Origin: Chloranthus sessilifolius
Lineage: Eukaryota; Streptophyta; Magnoliopsida; Chloranthales; Chloranthaceae
Assembly: GCA_021018995.1 (NCBI GenBank)
Contig: CM037590.1
Span: 83,980,097-84,044,096, forward strand
Direction of reading: 5' to 3'
DNA: 64,000 nucleotides
Position numbers and translations under genes: made by a program. A model generated the notes under the pieces. It had not been told where the DNA came from. It ran no database searches and saw only the letters and a list, made by a program, of their open reading frames with translations. Position 1 is the first letter of the stretch, and each line of letters opens with the position of its first letter. Below are positions 22,075 to 34,805 of the stretch, in pieces.

Positions 22075-25000
22075 ATTAGTCAATGATTTTTATCACATTT
22101 TACTAAGCCTCAGAGTATTTAATAATTTCTTTTTAGTGTTGATTTGCAGTAAAGAGGTAATTGCAGGCTTAGTGCAGTTTTGTGGATTAAAGGTGCCATT
22201 AAGGAGGAATTTGGAAGCATTTAAGAGCACAGAGAGAGAGAGATGTGCTTTCACACATGAGGAAGAAGTGCAGCAGCAGGTTCTTGGACCTTATGAACCA
22301 CATCAACCATCACATTGAGGACTTAAGCAATCAGGAGGCTCAGTAACATTTGCAATGGGCACATTGCAGCAATCAACTCAGCGACATTTTGAGCTACGTG
22401 CATAATCATTTGGTTCACCATTTCAAGCAACAGCAAAATGTGGGGAGCTGTGTGCACACACATTAGTTGCACACTACAGAAAGCAACTCGAGACAGAACA
22501 ACTGCACACTAAATAGCTAGGTGCACGATAGAAGCAATGCAGGTTGTTGAATATAAATTCCACTGATAAAGAAATGTATTCAAGTAGTTAAAGCTTTAGG
22601 ATCCTCCCAAATCGGGCAACTCTTCATCCTCTTGAAAGGTATGCTGATGACCAATAGTAGAACCTGGCAAATTGAAGTAAAAAACAACAAAATATGAAGC
22701 AAACCTGTCAAGGATTCAACCTCTTGAGTGAAGCTCCAACAATCTTCTCTAGCACCTGCACTCCAACCCGCCATCCTCTCGAAGAGTGCAGCTCCCAAAA
22801 CTCCAACCTAGCGAAGGGAAAGAGCTGCTTTTCAGCAACCTATCGAATAGAGAAGTAGAGCTTAAAAACCTATCGAGTTGCACCATTAAAGAGTAGCAAC
22901 CTGTCGACTCTATTAGCTATAAACCATACCTATCGATTGGTATATGCTTTAGCTTCAGAGTGGAACCTTCAAGCAACTGAACCTGTCGATGTGCATTTAA
23001 AGCCTACCTATCGACTTATAAAAGCAACAACATCAGAACCCATCAAAGAGAACAAATGTGCACTAGAACCTGTCGACTAGTTAAGCTTAAACCTATCAAA
23101 GTGCAGCTTTCCCACCTTCAGAAACTATCGAGCACTCCAAGGAAAATCGCTAAGAACCCCACTTCATCTTGTCGACACCTTCATGAGAGCATAGTAGAAC
23201 CTGTCAACTTGAAGCACCTTCCAATCCTGTCGACATCTAAAAGCTTCAGCTAACTCCCAAGCTTCATCCTGTCAATCTCTGCCTCTAAACCATCCGGCAA
23301 CCTCTCGACTCCTCAGCTCTCTATGCCCACTACCTGTCGACACCTTTGCAGCCCCATTCACTAACTTCTCGACATCTTGCTGAAGCTGCTACACTCCAAA
23401 CCAACCTCTTGAATCAAACCTCCAATCCTCATGAAATCTTTCTGAAGCTACTGCCTATAACCCACATCCTCACAAACAAATCCTCTACACCACCTTTATC
23501 CTCTCGACATCTTGCTGAAGCTGCTGCCCTTTTAACTTCCAACCATCACTTATCGACTAGCAGACCTAAGCTCCCATCAAACCTGTCGAGGACTTCTTTT
23601 CAGCAGATTTTATCTTCTCGACTTCATCTTCCCCACCTTACTACTGAAGAAGCAGTTGGCCTATATGCCTGCAACTGATCCAGCTCAGGCCCATCAAACT
23701 CTATTGAGTGTCAGCTGACAATTTATTGAGGTTACTACAATTGCAGCCATTTGATTGAATATTTTCAAGACCCCAGCAGTTTATCAAATTGGATTCAATT
23801 TGGGGGCTGTTTTGGAAATAAACAGTAGCAGAAGATATATTGGGCTGTAGTTGGAAATAATAATGGATAGGAGGGGTAATAACAGCAGCTTGGGTTCATT
23901 TTGTTGACAGCAATTATAAAGAGGTGCAGCTAGGTACTTCTAGCTCACAAGGACATATTTGGACCAAGGCATGAAAGAAGTCTGTACATGGGCAATTGAT
24001 TTAAAAAATTAAATGAATAATGCAGCTGCAGTTATATTTTTGGGTAAAATATTATTAATTGGCAGGGTCAATTTCGAAACTCCATAGCAGGGATAGCTGC
24101 CCACATGTGCAAACTATTTTTAGGAGAAATTCTTGGCAGGAACAAACTACTTCATCTGAGCACAACAGAATTGGATCCCTCTCTTCTCTCTAATTGGTTG
24201 AAATGCTAAGCACATAGATTAACATAAACTGAAATTAGATCCTCTCCTCTGATTGGCTGCAATTCAAAGCACTTGGATCACTGCATGTGTATAAATAAAA
24301 CTCCTTGCTGTTGTAATTTCTCAGCAAAGAATCCATAGAATAACTTTAGTTCTCCTTAGCTCATTTAGGTTTAGTTTAGCTTTATTTTTCTTTTTCTCTT
24401 CCCCCTTCTCTCCCTAATTCAGCTGTTGGATTAGATCTAAGTAGTAGCTTAGATCTGGTTTTTAATTGTAATTTGGCATGAAGGCCTTGTGGATTGATGC
24501 ACAGACTACAGATCTGAGAACAAGATCATTGTAAGCAATTTTTGATTTAATGAATTGTTGATTTTAATGTCCAATTAAATCTAAAGATCTTGTGGTTTCA
24601 TTAGATGTCTGTAGGATGCATGTATTTGGGAATAGCCCATTCAGTTTCTAGTAGATCTATTGCTTACCATCTGATTTTCCTTGGTTTAATATCCCTGTGG
24701 ATGCTTGAGCTTGTAGCCTTGTATCCATAGCATCTGTAGTGATTTTACTATTTCAATCTGAACCATTGGATCGGATGACGTCTATAGCATGATCTGTGAC
24801 CATTCAAGTAGACAGCACATACCCTTAAGATCAGTCTAAGCCATTGGTTTGGTTTGAATTCTTCTACCTTGCACTTGAGCTTGTAGCCAAGTGAAGGAAA
24901 GCTACATATTCACATACCTTAATCTATTTTACAAAAGAAAACCAGGCTCTAGCTGTCTATTTCCCATCATTTTCTATTTTATTTCACCATCCATCTTCCT

Positions 25001-25316
25001 CAATCTTTTAGTTTAGTTTTATATTTCACTTTTATAAATTAGATCTAGTGACACCCGAAGAACCCTCTTTCTTCTTAGATTTAGTCTAGAATTGCTAGAT
25101 CTGTAACCAGATTTGGAGGTCTACTATACACCTTTTTGGTTTTAGATCACTACTCCTTGTGGGACAAACTCTTACTTATTAAAACTTGCTACAAATTGAC
25201 CCTGTATCTTGCAGGTCTAGGATAATTTTAGTGTGTTGATTCCATCCTCTGTTTTACTTTGATTTTAAATTATTTTTATCACACACAATAAATCAACACC
25301 TGAAATATCCGCAACA
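22075..25316 (+). repeat. 3' LTR of B
   Basis: Starts TATTAGTCAATG (TG changed to TA) and ends ATATCCGCAACA. Aligns with 15647-18931. Motif array at 22705-23625, TATA box at 24290-24297. Confidence 0.9.
22705..23625 (+). promoter_or_regulatory. TCGA-core motif array in LTR B (3' copy)
   Basis: Counterpart of 16286-17240 with scattered substitutions and small deletions. Many cores are intact in one LTR and TTGA or TCAA in the other, showing independent CpG decay after insertion. Confidence 0.78.
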
Positions 25317-25615
25317 AGAATTTGGGTTTGATCACCTTCAAATACCTTATTCAAGCATATTGACAAAAACAAAATGAAAAACTCAGGCCATAGCCTCATT
25401 TCTATAAAAATTGCAAAAGCTGCAGTAGCATTTATTCAAATAGCTAGAAGGCAAAGAATATAACTCAGAGAATTCAGGATTACTGCAGTTTAAAATAGGT
25501 TTTTTAAATAAAAACTGCAACAAACATATATTCAAACAGTTTGAATGCATTAAAAATTAAGGAAAAAATCATATCTGCAAAATGAAAAACTCAGATCTAC
25601 TATCTAGATCAAAAC

Positions 25616-25633
25616 TCCCCGGCAACGGCGCCA
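25616..25633 (-). other. primer-binding site next to LTR B' (intact)
   Basis: Minus strand TGGCGCCGTTGCCGGGGA, the unmutated complement of the tRNA-Asp 3' end. It is the best PBS of the Athila group here and is followed by only about 300 bp of leader. Confidence 0.85.
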
Positions 25634-25639
25634 AAAACT

Positions 25640-28600
25640 TGTTGCGGATATTTCATGTGCTGATTTATTATGTGTGATACAAACAATTTAAAATCAAAGT
25701 AAAACAGAGGATGGAATCAGCACACTAAAATTATCCCTGACCTATAGGATATAGGGTCAATTTGTAGTAAGTTTTAATAAGTAGAGTTTGTCCCACAGGG
25801 AGTAGTGATCTAAAACCTAAAAGGTAGTAGACCTCTAGATCTAGCTACAGATCTAACAATTCTAGCCTAAATCTAAGAAGAAAAAGAGTTCTTCGCGTGT
25901 CACTAGATCTAATTTATAAAACTAAAATATAAAACTAAACTAAAAGATTGAGGAAGATGGATGGTGAAATAAAATAAAAAATGATGGGAAATAGACAGCT
26001 AGGGCATGGTTTTCTTTTGCAAAACAGACCAAGGTATATGAATTTGTAGCTTTCCTTCACTTGGCTACAAGCTTAAGTGCAAGGTAGAAAAATTCAAACC
26101 AAACCAATGTCTTAGACTGATCTTAAGGGTATGTGCTGTCCACTTGAATGCTCACAGATCATCCTATAGACTTCATCCAATCCAATGGTTCAGATTGAAA
26201 TAGTAAAATCACTACAGATGTTGTTGATGCAAGGTTACCAGCTCAGGCATCCACAGGGATATTAAACCAAGGGAAATCAAATGGTAAGTATTAGATCTAC
26301 TAGAAACTGAATGGGCTATTCCCAAATACATGGATCCTATAGACATCTAATGAAACTACAAGATCTCTAGATTTAATTGGACATTAAAGTCAATAATTCA
26401 TTGAATAAAAAATTACTTACAATTACCTTATTCTCAGATCTGTAGTCTGTGCATCAATCCACAAGGCCTTCATGCCAAATTATAATTAAAAACCAGATCT
26501 GAGATACTACTTAGATCTAATCCAACAAGCTAGATTAGGGAGAGAAGGGTGAAGATAAAAAGAAAAATAAAGCTAAACTAAACCTAAATGAGCTAAGAAG
26601 AACCAAAGTTATTCTATGGATTCCTTGTTGAGAAATTACAGTAGCAAGGAGTCTTATTTATACAAGTGCAGTGATCCATGTGCTTTGGATTGCAACCAAT
26701 CAGAGGAGAGAATTCGATTTTAATTTATGCTAATCCATGTGCTTAGCATTCCAACCAATTAGAGAGAAGAGAGGGATCCAATTCTGTTGTGCTCAGTTGA
26801 AGCTTCCCACCAAAGATTTAGAAATCAGTTTTGCACCTGTGGGTAGCTATCCCTACTGTGGAGTTTCGAAATTGTCCCTGCCAATCAATAATATTTTACC
26901 CAAAAATATAACTCCAGCTACATTATTCATTTAATTTTTGCAAATCACTTGCCCATGTGCAGATCTCTTTCATGCTTTGGAATTCCCAAATCTTCCCTTG
27001 CCAACCAAGAACATTCGCTACTACACACGTCAAATAATAGTACCCAAACTGCTGGGAATGCCCTAAATAAAACTCACCATCCTCTGTGCTACCCAAAATA
27101 CCCCTGCTGTTATTATTTCTGAAGAGCCCTCAGTTGGAAACATGCTCAATGCCATGGCTGCACAGTAACATCAGCAGTTTTGATCGTTGAAACTCAATGG
27201 GGCCTAAGTTGGATTAGCTTGAAAAGCTATGGGCTGATGAGGGTTTAGATTTGCAGCTTTATTAAACTCTATAGCTCCAGCAGTGCAGTGGAGAAGATGA
27301 ACTTTAGAGCATGTGGTATGTACTCAAGAGGAAAGCTGAATGGGGTAGCTGTTGTTTTGTAATTCGAGAGGACCAGTTGCATTTGCTTGAGAAGTAAATC
27401 ATTGGCTTCAGCAACCATTCAATGGGTTTACTTCAAGCACTCGATAGGTACAATGGTTTCTTGGTGCAACTCGAGAGGATGGCTGATGAAGTGCAACTAC
27501 TGTTCGACAGGTTGGTGAGTGGAGTAGATGAAGGGCAGCACCTTCAGGTAACGTGTCGTGAGGATAGAAGGTGTAATTCGAGAGGTTGGTTTGGAGTGTA
27601 GCAGCTTCAATAAGATGTTGAGAGGATGGGAGTTGGAGATTCGAAAGGCAGCAGCTCCAGGTGCCTCTTCGTGAGGATGGGTGGTGTATCTCGATAGGTT
27701 GGTCGCTATTTGGAGCTGCTAGTCAAGAGGTTGGTTGAAGGTAAGCTTGGGTATCTCAACAGGTTGCATGGGAGGTTCTGAAGCTGTTGAGTATCCACTC
27801 GAGAGGATAAAATCTGCAGAAGAGATAGTTGTCGATAGGATTGGCTGGAAAGTTTTCATGCACAAGTCGACAGGATGTAGAAGAAGGCTGAAGCGGGGAT
27901 GGTCAACAGGTTTGGGAGTTTACAATGTATTTCAAGAGGTTCAAGGGGAGGAGAGGATTGATGGGAGGTTGGTTGGAGCTGGGAGTTGCTGTAGTCGATA
28001 GGATAAATGAGAATGGGTGCCGCAGCCTTAAGTTTTCAAGAGGATTGAGTGTAGGGCTGCAGCTTCATGCTGTCGACAGGTTCTAACCCCAAATGGTCGA
28101 TAGGTTCCTATGCCATTGCATGTACCACTCGACAGGATTGCTGGTGCAACTTGACATGCTGCTGAAGCTTCTAAAACAACTAGTTGACAAGTTCGAAGGT
28201 GCGAAGGAGCTCTCGAGAGGATTGATGGAGCTGTGGGAGTGGCTGCTTGAGTGTGCATTAATGCTCAAATACTTCTATTATAGCTGCTGTTGCTTTCATT
28301 CTCCAAGTTGACAGGTCCAAGCCTCCAAGCCTCCATTCAGCAGCTTATACACTTCAGGGGGTTGCTTCCAGCCTGTAGAACTTAGGTTGAATTTCAGTCT
28401 TCTTGACAAGTTGATGTACCATTGCATGGAATACTGTATTTAGGAAGGTTGCAAGGCTTGGATGAGGGGTTGCTGAAGGTGTGCAAATTGCATGGCTTGG
28501 ATGGGTGCAGCTGGTTATTTTGAGGGGTTCAAGGGGCTGCTGGTGTTTACATCCAATGTTCAAGATTTAACTACAGCAGCTACCTTGCTTTGAGGTTCAT

Positions 28601-29086
28601 ATTGCTGCAACTTGTTGATGTATGCACCAACTAATAAATGTGCAGCTGCTCCCATGGCCTGGGCTGTATATTGAAGTGTTGCATCTACTGAACTGCTGAG
28701 TTCTAATGTGTTGCTGCTGCATGCGGTGTTGAACCCTTTTGGTGGCTGCTGCAACTGAAGATAGAGTTCATGTGTGCATTCATTGCTGCTCAAGCGTGTT
28801 CATTGCAGCACTTTGAGAATGCATTGCAGCCATGTAGCTGCTGAAAGTGACCCTCAAAACACCTCCAATGTGCCTGGGCTGAAGCCATTCCATTCATCTC
28901 TCATTCTCAACTGTGGATTGATTCCAAAACCCCTCTTATTGACACTTCTAACTGCAAAACTGCACTTAAGGATGCAATTACCTCATTGCTGCTAAACAAC
29001 ATTAAAAGCAAGTATTAAATACTCTAAGTCCTATCAAAAGCCAAGTTTAAAAGGGTAGAAAATGGTAAAAGCCAATGACTGAAACA
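25640..29086 (-). repeat. LTR of B' (3.45 kb)
   Basis: Element-sense start TGTTTCAGTCATTGG at 29086 and end CCGCAACA at 25640. It aligns with LTR B in leader and 3' part. TATA box at 26655-26662. It differs from LTR B in the 26820-28000 stretch; fragment D has the same subtype (its GATTTCTAAATCTTTGG block). Confidence 0.85.
27365..28320 (-). promoter_or_regulatory. TCGA-core motif array in LTR B'
   Basis: Many copies of TCGACAGGTT, TCGAGAGGAT and TCGATAGG on the plus strand, i.e. the reverse complement of the array in B, as expected for an inverted element. Spacers do not match those of B. Confidence 0.75.
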
Positions 29087-32058
29087 GCCCCAATCCTGAC
29101 CTTTGCTAGTCCTCGAGCAAAGTGAAGTGTTTAAAACAAATAACCTACAAAGCTAAATGCCACTTTCGTAGGGAACACAAATTCATTTAGCATATGCACC
29201 AATCCTTTTGAACCCCTAGGTGATCTCTAATGGAGGAGTGGAGTCTCCTGAGGGTTTTCAGTGAAGGTACCCACAAACTTCTCCAATAAAATCAGTTAAT
29301 ACTAATGCAACATGGTAAAACAGAGTTCAAGTAAAATAAAATTCATTCCACATCTTGTTCATTTAATTTTAGAGGATTTTCAGCAGAAAAACATCAGTTT
29401 AAAACTGAAATTCTGCTGTAATTCCTTCACTATCAATCAGCTTATGTCAAGGCATTGTGCATGAAAATTAATGTAGAGCTCACTTTTAAGTTGAGAATTC
29501 TATTTTGATAATGCCCCCAACAAACTTTAATTTCAAACCCAAGTCTTACCAGGGTTGTCACTCACAACAAAAATAGAAGGCTGCATCATTTCACATAGCT
29601 CAAGAGCAGTTGCAGCCCTCAAATAGGACTGCAAGCATGAGCATAGGCATTGCTCTAATTTCTGAAATTTTCTGAACTCTTTTCACCATATATTAAACAA
29701 ATCCTCATTTCCACATGACAGCTCAATCCATTTTAGATCAGTAGGGTCTTTTTATTGGGTTCTAATGTGGCTTATGGGTGAGGTTTATAAAGAATGAAAG
29801 GGTGGAATGAGATTCAAAATTAAGAAATCAGTAAGATAAGGAGGTGGTCATGACAACACCTTCTTCATTTCAGCTCACCTTCATCTTCTTCTTGAATTTC
29901 CATATTTGAAGTGATCAATTTCTAATCTTTTTTTCAATTTGTTTCAATGAAATGACTTCTCTTTCTCACTCTTTTGTTTTACTTTTCTATTTTTCTTTTC
30001 TTTTTGTATGCTTTTTGTATTTTTCTCCTTTTTTCTTTTCATGGGCTGGAATGCTGCATCTGCCACCAAATGTACTTTCTTCTGTTTCAACCAAATGTCA
30101 AACATTACTCCTCTAACCTCACTTCTCCTTCCATTTCCTAAATTCTCAGATTGAGGATGAACTTAAATAGGGAAAAGAGGTTTTGGGTTTAAATTTTCTG
30201 GTTTTTATCAAAGAAAAGCTTAAATTTTTAAGGCTAAAATGGTGTGTATCAAGGGCAGTTCAAAGGTGGTAAATTTTAGGTTCAAACTGTCTGAAGGATG
30301 GCCTTACTTCATGTCCTCAATGTCATAAATGTTGTCAAGTTGTTTCAACTTGGATATGTATGACTTCTAGTGAGCAAAACTATATCCAATCAGTCCTTAG
30401 AGCAGAAAAATTGCCAAGACACTCTTCAAAGAAAATTTTTCAGGCACAAATCTCACTGGGTATGGTCTTCCATCAAATTTTTGGGGTGTATCGTCGTAGT
30501 TTTCTCTCTTTCAAGTTCACTAAGCATTAATTTTTGGAAAACTCTTGACATTTACTTCATGAAAAATGTTAGAACTACAACACATCAGTTTTAAAAGTTT
30601 TTAATTTCCTCTTTTTCAAAAAATCAGGTGGGAAATCAATTTATTTTAAAAAAAAAGTTTAACATAGCTGCACTAGCATTAACTTATTTCATTGGCACAC
30701 ATGCCATACCCCCAAACCTATGTCGAACATTGTCCTCAATGTTTACACACTGAGTAACCAGGGGCAACAGGGTAAAAATGAGAAAGAAAATTAAGCAGAA
30801 AAATAACAGCTATATGCAGCAGAAAATAAAAGTTCAAAACTGAATATAGGATCAGAAGACTGGAAAAAAAAAATGATATACAAATGCAGAAAAATTACTA
30901 TTAAAATAGAAGAACAGATACAAAATCAGGAAAACAAAGTTAGAACTGAATACAAAACTACAAAAATTAAAGAAAAATAGTAAAACTAGGACACACATTA
31001 ACCTAAGAAAGAAAAATCAGCAATCTAAAAACAAAAGTTAAACTAAAATTCCTAAAGCAGAATCTCCTAAGAATCAATCTTGAGTCCCCTGTGCTAAGAG
31101 AAATCCCTCTTTGCTGTTGTGTGTGTTTTGTATTGAGAAATTGCTGAGAATATGTATGAATCAATAAAAATTTTGAAGTAATGTCAGCATGGATGTACAC
31201 AGTTAAAAGTAGGATTCGTACACAGCTGAGACCTATTTATGCTAAAAAATCTTGAAAGTGAATGAATGCAGAGGCTCCAATGAATTTTAAAAGCAAAAAT
31301 ATGAGCCACTGCTCATTAACCATCATGATTTAAAATTAAAAATCATGATCTCAACAGTTCCAAATGGGGTATATGAATGTAGGCAAAGGAAAACAGCCCA
31401 TTTGGAGAAAATTTTTATGTTTCTATAATTTTTTACTTTTTATGTGTTTTTGATCAGCCTAGGCTCAACAAGAGCTCTTATTTACTACTATTGAAAAATA
31501 ATAAGAAACAAATTAGAAAAATTAATTGTTTGTGTTTACATTTTCTTTATTTTTTATTTGGTTTTGTTAAAAAAAAAAAACAGCATGCCTTAAATGACAG
31601 CAGAAATTAAAATCAAGACAAACACCAAACACAACAAAACTGCTGGTCTTAAAGAATTTAAAAATTGAAAATGAATGTAAAGGAGAAGAGGATGCAAACT
31701 CAGGCAGATCTGCTCTAGCTGCAATCCATTTGCTTCTCTTGTGGCTACTGCTCCAGATCTGTAAAAATTCAAAAACTGTAGCAATACCTTAATCAAGCAT
31801 ATTGATAAAAACAAAAAGAAAAAACTCAGGCCACAGCCTCATTTCTGTAAAAATTGCAAAAGCTATAGTAGCATTTATTCAAATAGCTAGAAGGCAAAGA
31901 ATAAAACTCAGAGAATTTAGGATTACTGCAGTTTAAAACAGGTTTTCTATACAAAAACTGCAACAAACATATATTCAAACAGTTTGAATGCATTAAAAAT
32001 TAAAGAAAAAATCATATCTACAAAATGAAATACTCAGATCTACTATCTAGATCAAAAC
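29087..32058 (-). other. internal region of B' (noncoding)
   Basis: PPT at 29087-29095 (minus GATTGGGGC), 3' UTR homologous to A, B and C, an internal PPT copy near 30706, and an AT-rich block (31390-31600) where B has its gag fragment. No ORF with recognisable similarity. Confidence 0.7.
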
Positions 32059-32076
32059 TCCCCAGCAGCGGCGCCA
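32059..32076 (-). other. second primer-binding site of B'
   Basis: Minus strand TGGCGCCGCTGCTGGGGA, two changes from the intact copy. Only 21 bp of LTR follow (to 32103) before the sequence becomes unrelated. Confidence 0.8.
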
Positions 32077-32103
32077 AAAACCTGTTGGGGATATTTCATG
32101 TGC

Positions 32104-32495
32104 ATATTTGTCATCTGAATTGAATGTGCATAGACCTGATGTTAGTGTGCATGTTTGTACTGTTGTATGGTTGAGGTGCTGTCATTATAAATTTCATGAA
32201 TCTAATATAGTTGAAAAAATTTAGCATTCTGAAATTTTGATGTATTCCAATCCAATACTCATGCTTGCAGCTATTGTCACTTGGTTGGCGCCATTTGGTT
32301 GAAACCTCCCCACAAAGGATATTGCCAGCAAGTGTTGGGCTAAGAGAGAAGAAAAAATAGAAAAAGAGATGATCAAAACCTAACCCTAGCCTGCTCGAGC
32401 TCAAAGCTAACCACTGACAGTAGCAGCAAACCGCTTGAATGGATTAATGCACGAAGGCCAGCCCCATGAAGCTCGGGCTCTCTACTTCTCACTCT
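32104..32495. other. unassigned sequence between B' and Tat-1
   Basis: 392 bp with no similarity to anything else in the window. A 97-codon open frame on the minus strand (32404-32111) has a hydrophobic start but no recognisable family. Tat-1 inserted at its right edge, and its continuation after the second CTACT is only about 20 bp. Confidence 0.4.
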
Positions 32496-32853
32496 CTACT
32501 TGTAGACACCTAAATTTTACCCAAGGCCCGATCAAAATACATTTCAAGAGAAGAGCATCACCGAGATTTTGATGGCATGTAAGGAACCCTTTCGAAACCT
32601 TAGGAATCACCCTAGATCCCTTTGGAACCTTCCCGAACCCTTAGAAACCGATCTCGACCCTTAGAACCCATTCCGGACCTGAACCTTGTTTTTTCGAGCC
32701 ATGGATGAAGAGTGGTGCATTGGGACTAGCTATGACCATCTACTATGATTGAATCTCATATCATTAAAAATAGAAGTCCTCAGCTTTCCAATGGTCCAAG
32801 AATCACCCTAATCGGAGCTGTGTACGCAAAGATATGGCGGTCTGAAGTAAGCT

Positions 32854-32973
32854 TGGTGCAACTATTAGTTGCGCTAGCATTAAGGTGGACCCCACCTCGG
32901 GGAGCCAACTTCCAGGTACTATTCATGCACTGTTTTACTGTGCATATGTCTAGCACAATTAATAGTTGCGCCA
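32854..32973 (+). promoter_or_regulatory. two 23-bp palindromes in the Tat-1 5' LTR
   Basis: At 32854-32876 and 32951-32973. Consensus is arm TGGCGCAACTA, one central base, then the reverse complement of the arm. Here both have a few mismatches. Centre spacing is 97 bp. They lie about 280-400 bp upstream of the TATA box. Confidence 0.75.
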
Positions 32974-33254
32974 AACATATGAGCAGTGACCTCTAGTTTT
33001 TTCCTCGAAAATTGATATTAGGGTTTGACTTGTTGACCACCTTGATCTTTGAGGTGCATTTTGATAGTCCTATGGCACCCTTTTAGTGCCTATTGGTAGC
33101 CCTTAAGTGATTTGAAACGCCAACCTATCATCCACCATTAAAATTACCTTCACACCTTTCGAAGCTCTCAAAATCCTAGGAAACCTTAAATTAGAGATTA
33201 CCTAATTTCTAATCCCAATTAGCACCTAAGTAGCCTCCTAACATACCCTTTTCC

Positions 33255-33262
33255 TATAAATA
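33255..33262 (+). promoter_or_regulatory. TATA box in Tat-1 5' LTR
   Basis: TTTTCCTATAAATAGAGCC. The same box is at 60951-60958 in the 3' LTR. Confidence 0.65.
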
Positions 33263-33980
33263 GAGCCCCCCTCCCCTTGGGTTAAGGGTTGAGAAAATTA
33301 TCTAAGAGAGAAAGAGCTTAAAGTGAGAAGATCTTTCTCCCTTTGGTGCACCATTTCTCATACAAATTTCAGAATTGATAATCCTCCTTTCAAGCCTTAC
33401 CTTTCATAAAAAACCTCTAGGTTAGGTGTGTGCTATCAATTTGCCTTCCCTCCCTACCTCTTAGCTAACAAGCCTTGGAAGTTAGAACCCCTTTTTCCAC
33501 CATACAAGCCTTTAAAAGGTCATCAAAGCAAGCCAACGCAAGGCTCTTCAACGGTGCAATAAGGGCCTGAGAGCTCCGGCTCTCCCCTCTATTCCTCTAT
33601 CTTCTTAGTCATTCCTCCATCCTCCCATTTGTGCCGCTACGCCGCCGAATTTTCAGTAGGAACGTAGAGGCACAAATAGGATTTTAATCCCCTTTAGGTA
33701 AAAGGAAGCCTTTTTCTTTTATATAATTTTTATTTTGGCCATAAGTAGAGATCGCATTAAGCAGGTTGATTGGGTGACTAACAGCTTCCCAATCGATAAC
33801 CGAAGCCCCTACCCAAGAACCTTTGGTGTGGACCGGATTCAGTCATATATGTGGTACTTCAGTGCTTATAAAAATGATCTAGGTTTCTCGGGACACCAAA
33901 AGCTCTGGGTGGCGACTATATTTTTGTTAGAGAGTGCATCGTCACGACAGGATCGTCAAAAAATCCTACGGTTGAACAGA

Positions 33981-33998
33981 TGGCGACTCTGCTGGGGA
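33981..33998 (+). other. primer-binding site of Tat-1
   Basis: TGGCGACTCTGCTGGGGA, two bases after the LTR. This is the form described for Ogre/Tat elements (tRNA-Arg complement). Confidence 0.88.
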
Positions 33999-34110
33999 TA
34001 GCTTGTAGAGCTTCTCCTTGAAATTTGGCCATTTACTTTTGATTTTACTAACCTTTTTGCTATTTTTTGTATTAGTTTTTATTTTTTATTTTTACTCACC
34101 CCTACTTTTT

Positions 34111-34296
34111 CGTCATTTACGTGCCTTAGCCGATCGGCGGGCCTACATGTGCATTTTCTTTTAATTTTCTTTACTTTTCAGTCATTTTAGTGTCTTAGCC
34201 GATTAGCGGGCCTACTTGCTCATTGTCTTTTAATTTTCTTTAAATTCCCGTCATTTAAAGTACCTTAGTCGATTGGCGGGCCTACTTGTGCAAACA
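34111..34296 (+). repeat. ~70-bp tandem repeat in the Tat-1 leader
   Basis: Units start at 34111, 34181 and 34250 (last one partial). Each has GTCATTT, CTTAGCCGAT(C/T)GGCGGGCCTAC and a TTTTAATTTTC tail. The first unit has a perfect GCCGATCGGC palindrome; the others have decayed forms. Confidence 0.8.
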
Positions 34297-34805
34297 TATT
34301 CTAACAATGGACGCTGGCCCGTAGTGGCGACACGGGATCATCACCCCTAATTTTTGAACTAAAGAAAGCTTTCATTAAAAAAAGGGCTTTAAAAAAAATT
34401 AATTAAAATTGAACCAAGAAAAGGGGACTTAATCAATTTGTTTTTTTTACAGGGTAGATTTTAAAGGGTTGAGTTATTTGACATACATACAACCACCCGG
34501 GTCTTAGTATGGCGGCGGCTCCTAGTGGTGATGATCCAGAAAAGTCCCAGCCCACCTAGTATCTGAGAAGGCGCTTGTGCCGGAGGTATATCAGGTGGGT
34601 CACCTATTCCTACAAGCTTAAAACCCTTTGGGGAGTGCGCTAGCGAGTTATACCGGACTCAAACCCTTAGGTTCGGTGAGGAGAGAACGATTCACTAAAA
34701 AATCAGTCAGTTTTCGGAAGCCTAGCTTCCACAAAAACCAAAAAAAGAGGCTCATTTCGGGTGTTGTTTGCTGCTATCATAAACATCTGGAGCCCCATTT
34801 TAGCC

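Larger units (their letters stand above)
15647..25316 (+). mobile_element. element B: non-autonomous large Athila-like element
   Basis: Two LTRs of 3285 and 3242 bp flank a 3.14-kb internal region with a PBS and a PPT but only a 90-codon gag fragment. This is the layout of a LARD-type element that would use proteins of an autonomous Athila. The flanks do not match: CCCTG lies before 15647 and AGAAT after 25316, so no target duplication is visible and the right end has probably been rearranged. Confidence 0.85.
25317..32103 (-). mobile_element. element B': rearranged B-type element
   Basis: Read on the minus strand: a 21-bp LTR stub (32103-32083), PBS, 3-kb internal region (32082-29087), a full LTR (29086-25640), then a second PBS and about 300 bp of internal sequence, which stops at the end of LTR B. 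An LTR with a PPT on one side and a PBS on the other is the mark of tandem elements sharing an LTR, left by unequal recombination. Confidence 0.78.
32501..33978 (+). repeat. 5' LTR of Tat-1
   Basis: 1478 bp. Aligns with 60147-61683 apart from indels that carry the palindromic motif. TATA box TATAAATA at 33255-33262. Confidence 0.92.

Noticed and set aside
25616..25633. tRNA gene fragment
   Set aside because: Only 18 nt match tRNA-Asp and they sit at the LTR edge, so it is a primer-binding site.
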